From Leptolyngbya subtilissima AS-A7 (GTDB taxonomy: Bacteria; Cyanobacteriota; Cyanobacteriia; Phormidesmidales; Phormidesmidaceae), in NCBI RefSeq assembly GCF_039962255.1, contig NZ_JAMPKY010000008.1:62001-126000 (forward strand): a stretch of DNA of 64,000 bases, given 5' to 3'. A program made the position numbers and the translations under genes. The notes beneath the pieces were generated by a model. It was not told where the DNA came from. It ran no database searches and was given only the letters and a program-made list of their open reading frames with translations. Below, in pieces: positions 28,356-33,927 of this stretch (the stretch's first letter is position 1; each line of letters opens with the position of its first letter).

Positions 28356-28670
28356 CTATGCCTTTGGCTCCCATTCAAGGGTGATTTCGAGCGTTGCGTT
28401 GCCGCCGCCTTTAACCAACAACGCCGTTAGCTGGCCCGGCTCTACCGCTATATCTACGCCAAATTTCACCGTTGCCTTTGAGGGCATTGCTTTTTGAATG
28501 GGGGCAGCCACCGCCTCTACAATGCCTTCGATCGCCTTACCCACATCTTTCAAGTTAGGAATTTGCCCCCCAGCTACATCTTGCCGCCCGCCGGTTGCGG
28601 CTACCTCCACTTTTACAATCGTGCCGTCTTCTAGCCTGGCCTGAATAGTGTCTGTGCGATCGGGGGTCAT
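28356..28670 (-). CDS. trypsin-co-occurring (Trypco1/CU044_2847-like) domain protein
   Basis: A 104-residue protein whose layout fits the trypsin-co-occurring domain 1 (CU044_2847) family. It opens with TIQARLEDGTIVKVEV and ends with a strand pair, KFGVDIAVEPGQLTALL and GNATLEITLEWEP, around a helical middle (LKDVGKAIEGIVEAVAAPI). Family proteins are known mainly from gene pairs with trypsin-STAND proteins, and this one lies 3 bp upstream of exactly such a gene on the same strand. Its biochemical job is not established; it may present the protease to its target or hold it inactive. Identification is from memory of the family pattern. Confidence 0.75.
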   Translation of the reverse strand: MTPDRTDTIQARLEDGTIVKVEVAATGGRQDVAGGQIPNLKDVGKAIEGIVEAVAAPIQKAMPSKATVKFGVDIAVEPGQLTALLVKGGGNATLEITLEWEPKA

Positions 28671-28828
28671 AGCGCGGCAACTCAGTTTTTAGTAGGGGAA
28701 ATAGTCAAGGGTATCTGCTCCTTCAGCCAACCCGCAGAGGGCATAAAACTGGCGAAGGGCGAGCACCACAATCCTAACTTCAGTCTTCAGCCTCAGAAAG
28801 CAAGATTCCGAGCGGTTTGCCCCAGGTT

Positions 28829-29017
28829 TCGAGTAATTTTCTCGGAACGTCGAGTAGTTTTCTCCAGATGCCGAGCAATTTTCTCAAAGCACCGAGTTAT
28901 TTTCTTGGCACGCCGAGCGATCTGCTTCATCTTCCGAATAATTTTCTTGGAATGCCGGGTAATTTTCTCGGTGCACTGAGTTATCTACCCCAAACGCCGA
29001 GTAATTTTCTCGGAAGG
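28829..29017. repeat. nine exact-length 21-bp tandem repeats, each a mini-hairpin
   Basis: Nine units of exactly 21 bp run without spacers, consensus ccgagtaattttctcggaacg; units diverge by several bases but none changes length. In the best units ccgag and ctcgg form a 5-bp stem around a T-rich loop. Because 21 is divisible by three, the array is open on the plus strand (TTG at 28817 to 29020, repeating xPSNFLG) and in part on the minus strand. No ribosome site supports translation. The surrounding gap (28671-29123) contains nothing else except the palindrome at 29057. Confidence 0.8.
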
Positions 29018-29056
29018 TAGAGTCTTTTTACTGAAACGCCTTAAAACAGCCCGTCG

Positions 29057-29073
29057 GGTGGGCACTGCCCACC
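29057..29073. repeat. dispersed palindrome GGTGGGCACTGCCCACC, copy 1
   Basis: An exact 8-bp inverted repeat around one central base. Near-identical copies occur at 29590-29606 and 29958-29974, and a degenerate one at about 8328-8342 in the alpha/beta hydrolase upstream region. Confidence 0.7.
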
Positions 29074-29123
29074 ACTTAAACCTGCCTCAAACAGCCAATC
29101 TCGAAAGAGCCCCTTTGCCTAGG

Positions 29124-29378
29124 CTACAAAGGCACCCCTTCACTGCCCGCAAAATCGTTGGGAATTTCATCGACCGATTGAACGTTCAAAACAATCATCA
29201 ACGCTTTCCACTGCTGGGGCGTTAACTTGGCCTCAGTTGCCCCGGCAATCCAGCGTTGATAAGTCCGCAGCGGAATCCCACAGTGAACAGCAAACTCAGC
29301 TTGGGACAGATTCGTCCGCTGAATCCTGAGTTCTTCAATAGGGGAATCACTTTCCTGGGGACGCCGATCTTTTTTCAT
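29124..29378 (-). CDS. XRE-type helix-turn-helix transcriptional regulator
   Basis: An 84-residue DNA-binding protein. After a charged tail (MKKDRRPQESDSP), residues ~17-55 form the HTH: IEELRIQRTNLSQAEFAVHCGIPLRTYQRWIAGATEAKLT, the SQAEFA...RTYQRW pattern of lambda-repressor/XRE domains. A short C-terminal helix with LTPQQWKALMIVL follows. Similar short XRE proteins are common in cyanobacteria and often regulate their own gene or a mobile locus. Two 15-bp palindromic sites lie directly upstream (29393-29435), consistent with autoregulation. It may control the neighbouring conflict genes, but no direct link is visible. Confidence 0.85.
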   Translation of the reverse strand: MKKDRRPQESDSPIEELRIQRTNLSQAEFAVHCGIPLRTYQRWIAGATEAKLTPQQWKALMIVLNVQSVDEIPNDFAGSEGVPL

Positions 29379-29392
29379 TTAACACAGATGAC

Positions 29393-29435
29393 ACGCCATA
29401 TTGACGTATTGATGATTGGCACGTCATAATGGCGT
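29393..29435. promoter_or_regulatory. two 15-bp palindromic operator-like sites upstream of the XRE gene
   Basis: Sites acgccatattgacgt (29393-29407) and acgtcataatggcgt (29421-29435) are reverse complements except at two central bases, and each is itself close to a palindrome of the form ACGYCAT-A-WTGRCGT. Starts are 28 bp apart. They begin 15 bp upstream of the XRE start codon, a typical autoregulatory position. The binding protein is inferred. Confidence 0.65.
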
Positions 29436-29589
29436 ATGTAAGTCGATGGCAGCACCAGCCTTACCTGTAAGGACATGCCTACTGTCGTGCCCCATTCTAC
29501 CGTTACCCATCATGTTCTTTTGCCATCTGCGATCGCGGGGGCTAGTTTTTGCTGCCCATGCGCTCTGTTAAAAGGTTTTGACCTTGGGT

Positions 29590-29606
29590 GGTGGGCAGTG
29601 CCCACC
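29590..29606. repeat. dispersed palindrome GGTGGGCAGTGCCCACC, copy 2
   Basis: The same inverted repeat as at 29057-29073, 34 bp upstream of the small hypothetical gene that starts at 29640. Confidence 0.7.
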
Positions 29607-29639
29607 CTACGCTTTGTTCTGCTGTTGAGGACTTTCTAA

Positions 29640-29921
29640 ATGCTGCAAGCTCAATCTTTTTTGCCGCCCTACCTGTGTGGGGCAGCACAGACCCCGCTGC
29701 CTACAATTCCTTTAGCTGTGGTGCCACACCGCCGCCTGCGGCACTACCTAGTCGGCTCCCCCGATGACACCCAGCACGCCATCGATCGCCTGCACCTGCT
29801 CGGCTACCTAGAGCGCGTCAGCTGGAGCCATGCTATCGACATCTCCGCCAACGGCCTGCTCATTCGCCCCGATGCGGGTGATGTGTTGCGCTACAGCCAG
29901 CGCGATCGGGTGACGGGGTGA
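29640..29921 (+). CDS. small hypothetical protein
   Basis: A 93-residue protein I cannot assign. After a Leu/Pro-rich start (residues 1-28) it reads HRRLRHYLVGSPDDTQHAIDRLHLLGYLERVSWSHAIDI, then GLLIRPDAGDVLRYSQRDRV. The mid-section looks like a real folded domain (charged helices, balanced composition) and I have a weak memory of related short cyanobacterial hypotheticals. The ATG at 29640 has no strong ribosome site (gaggactttctaaATG). It sits between two copies of the GGTGGGCAGTGCCCACC palindrome. Confidence 0.55.
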   Translation: MLQAQSFLPPYLCGAAQTPLPTIPLAVVPHRRLRHYLVGSPDDTQHAIDRLHLLGYLERVSWSHAIDISANGLLIRPDAGDVLRYSQRDRVTG

Positions 29922-29957
29922 TCCGGTGATGAGGCAAGCGGCTCTGCATCAAGGTAG

Positions 29958-29974
29958 GGTGGGCAGTGCCCACC
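29958..29974. repeat. dispersed palindrome GGTGGGCAGTGCCCACC, copy 3
   Basis: An exact match to copy 2, lying between the 3' ends of the small hypothetical gene and the pseudouridine synthase gene. Confidence 0.7.
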
Positions 29975-30007
29975 ACTAGGAAAACTGTTTTCTAAAAGCT
30001 GCTTCGG

Positions 30008-31789
30008 CTAAAACGGCACGGCGGAATCAAGAAAGATTGCATCCTTTCTATGGGGATGAACAAATTGCAGCGATTGGGCGTGCAGGTGCAGCCGCTGCCC
30101 CGGTTCGCTCTGGCCATAGAGGCGATCGCCCCAAATCGGTGCATTCAGCCCATGGGCCGCATGCACCCGCAGCTGGTGAGTGCGCCCCGTCAACGGGTAA
30201 AAGGCGATTCGCGTTAGCTCTCCCTCACGGCCCAGCACCTCAAACTTGGTTTGACTGGGTTTGCCGTGCTGCCAGTTCACCGATTGCCGCGGTCGCTGCA
30301 TCGGGTCACCCCACAGCGGCAGGTCAATGATCCCCGACGCTTCGGCAACATCCCCCACCACGATCGCCTGGTAGGTTTTGGCCACCTGGCGCTGCTCAAA
30401 CTGCTGGCAGAGCTGGCGGTGGGTCTCGGCATCCAGCGCCAGCAGCAGCACCCCAGAGGTGTCTTGGTCAAGCCGATGCACGGGTTGCAAAAACGCTCCG
30501 TCAGGCAGGGCCGATTCGCGAATCGTTCGGGAACCGACTCGGAACGAGTATCCCAAGGGGAATCGCAGGCGGGTGAGCACGCTATCTTGGCGATCGCTGT
30601 AGCGCCCCGGTACCGACAGCAGCCCCGCAGGCTTATCCACCGCAATCATCCACGAGTCTTGATAGAGAACAGGAATCCCCAACTCTAGTTGAATGCCCTC
30701 GATCTGTGAGGGTTGTAGGGGCGCAGCATGCTGCGCCCCTACGGGGATATCGCTTGAGCCCAAAACCTGAGCCGACAACCCCGACAGCAGAAATCCCATA
30801 ATCGGCTGACAGCGCTCAGCGCAGGCCCCATAAAATTCTCCCGGCTGCTTGTCGCCCTGGGGTGGCCCCCACCAAAACTCGGCCATCGCCAGGGGCTCAA
30901 GGCCGAGCTGAGCCGCCGCGTGCAACAGCTTAGGAGCGCAGCAGTCGCCCGTGCCCGTAGGCAGATTGCCCTGCCCCGCTAAATTCTGGATGGCCAGAGA
31001 TTCGCCCGCAAAGTTGGTGAGGGTATAGGCGGCGTGCATCTCGGCCTGGAGCTGGCGGGAGAGATCTCGTCGCCGCTGCCTGAGAATGACGATTTCGGCA
31101 TCGGCAGATTGAATGGTGGCTTCTAGAGGGGCAATGCGATCGCGCCACCGTTGCTTAAACTGCCGCAGCTCGGCCTTGTCGCCCCGACTCTCCTGCTCCA
31201 GAGCTGCTAGGGCTGCCGTGAGGGATTCTCCTGCTAGGGTGCAGACTAGGGTTTGGCGTTGGCGATCGCGGCAATGTTTGCGATCGCGGTGCCTTTGATT
31301 GAACTGGGTGCGATCGCAGGCCTGCTCCTCCTGCAAGCGAGCGTAGGTCTCTCGCTCTGGCAACTGTTGCAACCCCAGCAAACGGTCTTTAATTGCCCCC
31401 AGCGCATCGAGGGTGCGGGCCTCTTGCAGCGCCACCTGCGATCGCCCCGGTATCGGCGGCACCCAGCCAGGCAACCGTTCTTGCCCCTGCCACAGCCCCG
31501 AAAATGCCTTGAGCACTCCCATTTCCCGAGATGGCGATGGCCCTCCCGGACCGGTCTTCGACCATCGCACCACCAGCACCCCAAACATCTTGCCCTCAAG
31601 CGAGTGAGGGTCGCCAAGCTGGGTCATGAGCGCCTGGGCGCTCGCCCGAGCCATTGCCGTGCGGGGCAGTTGGTAATGCTTCCCCGTGCGGGGACAGTAG
31701 CCTTGGTAATAGTAATCAACTGCCTCTAGAGCAGGCAGCCGCACTCCGTCTAAAAAGGCATTGAGGGAATGAAAGGGTAGGTCAGACAC
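30008..31789 (-). CDS. RluA family pseudouridine synthase with long N-terminal extension
   Basis: A 593-residue enzyme predicted to convert uridine to pseudouridine in rRNA or tRNA. The catalytic domain occupies about 375-590: VDKPAGLLSVPGR, the HRLDQDTSG motif with catalytic D441, and GRTHQLRVHAAHGL. The first ~340 residues are an extension with a coiled coil (about 145-255, rich in R, Q, E) and Trp/Pro-rich segments. The extension is a known architecture in some RluA homologues. A 28-bp perfect palindrome (30715-30742) is read in frame within the linker, encoding roughly VGAQHAAPLQ (about residues 350-359). The gene is monocistronic and divergent from treZ. Confidence 0.9.
   Translation of the reverse strand: MSDLPFHSLNAFLDGVRLPALEAVDYYYQGYCPRTGKHYQLPRTAMARASAQALMTQLGDPHSLEGKMFGVLVVRWSKTGPGGPSPSREMGVLKAFSGLWQGQERLPGWVPPIPGRSQVALQEARTLDALGAIKDRLLGLQQLPERETYARLQEEQACDRTQFNQRHRDRKHCRDRQRQTLVCTLAGESLTAALAALEQESRGDKAELRQFKQRWRDRIAPLEATIQSADAEIVILRQRRRDLSRQLQAEMHAAYTLTNFAGESLAIQNLAGQGNLPTGTGDCCAPKLLHAAAQLGLEPLAMAEFWWGPPQGDKQPGEFYGACAERCQPIMGFLLSGLSAQVLGSSDIPVGAQHAAPLQPSQIEGIQLELGIPVLYQDSWMIAVDKPAGLLSVPGRYSDRQDSVLTRLRFPLGYSFRVGSRTIRESALPDGAFLQPVHRLDQDTSGVLLLALDAETHRQLCQQFEQRQVAKTYQAIVVGDVAEASGIIDLPLWGDPMQRPRQSVNWQHGKPSQTKFEVLGREGELTRIAFYPLTGRTHQLRVHAAHGLNAPIWGDRLYGQSEPGQRLHLHAQSLQFVHPHRKDAIFLDSAVPF
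30715..30742. repeat. 28-bp perfect palindrome (GTAGGGGCGCAGCATG...) inside a coding sequence
   Basis: A perfect inverted repeat (14-bp arms), starting GTAGGGGC like the intergenic pair at 24386-24466. It lies in frame in the inter-domain linker of the pseudouridine synthase gene, so the element is translated. Confidence 0.85.
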
Positions 31790-31974
31790 AGCCAGAGAAG
31801 TCTCTAATCCTTCTGACTATAGAGCTCTTACTCAAGGCCATGATTTCCGTCGAAGTGAAGAGCAAGATCTATCTAAGAGGAGATTGGGGATCAATTCGGC
31901 GCTGATAAAGTAGCGGAGCGTGATGCTTCCCTTAAAGCATTGCCCCCTACTTCAGCCACTAAATATTATTCCCC

Positions 31975-33810
31975 ATGAGATCAGACCTCAAAGTTGGAGC
32001 CATTCTCCAAGACAATGGACAGTGCCATTTTACACTTTGGGGGCCTGAGCTAGACTCTGTCGAGCTGCGGCTTCTCTCGCCTAAAAAAGCCTCTTTTCCA
32101 ATGCAGAAAAGTGAGGAAGGCTATTGGACAATTTCGGTCGATGACGTAGCCGAAGGCACACAGTATCAATACTGCATAAACGAGGCCGATGTGCGGCCCG
32201 ATCCGGCTTCGTTTTATCAGCCCGAGGGAGTGCATGGCCCCTCGGCAGTAGTTGACCTCAATACTTACAAATGGAACGACGACGGCTGGCAAAATATTCT
32301 CTGGTCAGACTACGTCATCTACGAACTGCACATCGGCACGTTTACGGCTGAGGGCACCTTTGACTCGGCGATCGCCCAGCTAGCCGACCTCAAAGCCCTC
32401 GGCATCACCGCCGTCGAAATTTTGCCGGTGTCGCAGTTTCCTGGCGAGCGCAACTGGGGCTACGACGGCGTGTTTCCCTTCGCCACCCAAAATTCCTACG
32501 GCGGCCCCAACGGGCTCAAGCGCCTGGTCGATGCCTGCCACCGCGAAGGGCTGGCGGTGATTCTCGACGTGGTCTACAACCACCTGGGGCCAGAGGGCAA
32601 TTACACCGGCAGCTACGGCCCCTACACCACCGACAAATACAACACGCCTTGGGGCAACGCCATTAACTTTGACGACACCTGGTCTGATGGGGTGCGGCAC
32701 TACTGCATTCAAAATGCGCTCTACTGGCTGCGCGAGTTTCACATCGACGGGCTGCGGCTCGACGCCATTCACGCCATCTACGACTTCAGCGCCAAGCACC
32801 TGCTAGCCGAGATGGCCGAGGCCGTGGCAGAGCTATCTGAGCAGGTCGGCAAGCCGCTGTACGTCACCGCCGAAAGCGACCTCAACGACACCCGTATCAT
32901 TCGCCCCGCCGAGCAGGGGGGCTTTGCCCTGCGCGCCCAGTGGAGCGACGATTTTCACCATGCGTTGCACACGATGATTACCGGCGAACGCTACGGCTAC
33001 TACCAAGACTTTGGCACCTGCGAGGCCCTGGCAACGGCAATTCGCGATCGCTTTGTCTATAGCGGCACCTATTCACCGTTTCGGCATCGGCGGCACGGCA
33101 ACTCAGCCACCGACTTGCCCTCCGATCAATTTATTGTTTGTGCCCAAAACCACGACCAAATTGGCAATGCGAAGGGCTGCGATCGCCTCACTAAACTTGT
33201 GCCCTTTGAGGCCCTCAAGCTGACGGCTGGGGTACTGTTGACTTCACCCTACATTCCCCTGATTTTCATGGGCGAAGAATACGGTGAAGAAGCTCCCTTC
33301 AACTACTTTATTGATCACAGCGATCCCGATTTAATTGAGGCCGTCTATGAGGGGCGCAAACGCGAATTTAAAGAAGCTCACGGCTTTGGTGAACCTGCCC
33401 CCGCCCACGAAATTGCTACCTATGAAGCGTCTAAGCTGAACTGGCATCTGCGCGGCGAAGGCAAGCACAAAACAATGTTGAACTACTACCAACGCTTGCT
33501 AGAGCTGCGGCGACAGCTCAAGCTCAATGCGCCGTCCTATTCCAAAGATATGGAGATCAGTGGCGACGAAGACACCAAGGTGATCGTCTATCGCCGGGCG
33601 ATCGCCGATGGACAACTGCTCTGCCTAATGAACTTCAACCCAAACGCTAGCGTAATTGAGCTAGCGCCGCCCGAGCAGCCCTGGATGCTGACCTTTGACT
33701 CGGCCGCCGCCGAGTGGGCTGGGCCAGGCTCATCCCTTCCTGAAAAAATCACTGAGGCCCAGTCTTTAGAAGTGCCACCCCTTGGGTTTGTGCTCTATAC
33801 AACAACGTAG
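31975..33810 (+). CDS. treZ: malto-oligosyltrehalose trehalohydrolase
   Basis: A 611-residue GH13 enzyme that releases trehalose from maltooligosyl-trehalose. An N-terminal carbohydrate-binding domain (about 1-95, FTLWGPELDSVELRLL) precedes the GH13 barrel. The catalytic triad is visible: nucleophile D263 (GLRLDAIHAIYD), acid/base E300 (VTAESDLND) and D394 (AQNHDQIGN). The treZ-type phrases YELHIGTFTAEGTFDSAI and VYNHLGPEGNY distinguish it from branching enzyme. treY follows after 117 bp on the same strand, so glycogen-derived maltodextrin is converted to trehalose by the pair. treX (debranching) is not nearby. Trehalose here is likely an osmo- or desiccation protectant. Confidence 0.96.
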   Translation: MRSDLKVGAILQDNGQCHFTLWGPELDSVELRLLSPKKASFPMQKSEEGYWTISVDDVAEGTQYQYCINEADVRPDPASFYQPEGVHGPSAVVDLNTYKWNDDGWQNILWSDYVIYELHIGTFTAEGTFDSAIAQLADLKALGITAVEILPVSQFPGERNWGYDGVFPFATQNSYGGPNGLKRLVDACHREGLAVILDVVYNHLGPEGNYTGSYGPYTTDKYNTPWGNAINFDDTWSDGVRHYCIQNALYWLREFHIDGLRLDAIHAIYDFSAKHLLAEMAEAVAELSEQVGKPLYVTAESDLNDTRIIRPAEQGGFALRAQWSDDFHHALHTMITGERYGYYQDFGTCEALATAIRDRFVYSGTYSPFRHRRHGNSATDLPSDQFIVCAQNHDQIGNAKGCDRLTKLVPFEALKLTAGVLLTSPYIPLIFMGEEYGEEAPFNYFIDHSDPDLIEAVYEGRKREFKEAHGFGEPAPAHEIATYEASKLNWHLRGEGKHKTMLNYYQRLLELRRQLKLNAPSYSKDMEISGDEDTKVIVYRRAIADGQLLCLMNFNPNASVIELAPPEQPWMLTFDSAAAEWAGPGSSLPEKITEAQSLEVPPLGFVLYTTT

Positions 33811-33821
33811 GAACGGTTGTT

Positions 33822-33859
33822 TTTCTAAACGCTCTAGTTGATGCTAGAGCGTTTAGAAA
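33822..33859. other. 15-bp perfect stem-loop between treZ and treY
   Basis: Arms 33822-33836 and 33845-33859 are exact reverse complements around an 8-nt loop. It lies 12 bp after the treZ stop codon with no U-tract. It could slow or partly end transcription into treY, or stabilise the treZ mRNA. Confidence 0.6.
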
Positions 33860-33927
33860 GCTATGGGCCCCACGGCAATTTCGGCCTGACACAGGTTATT
33901 TAATCCTTCATCTTTTCTGAGTTCGCT

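Noticed and set aside
28829-29017. 21-bp repeats as a CRISPR array
   Set aside because: Units abut with no spacers and differ from one another; there are no cas genes in the window.
28817-29020. 67-residue ORF repeating xPSNFLG
   Set aside because: Openness follows from 21-bp periodicity; TTG start without a ribosome site. Kept only as a repeat.
29124-29378. XRE gene as a phage repressor
   Set aside because: No integrase, att sites or phage structural genes are nearby.
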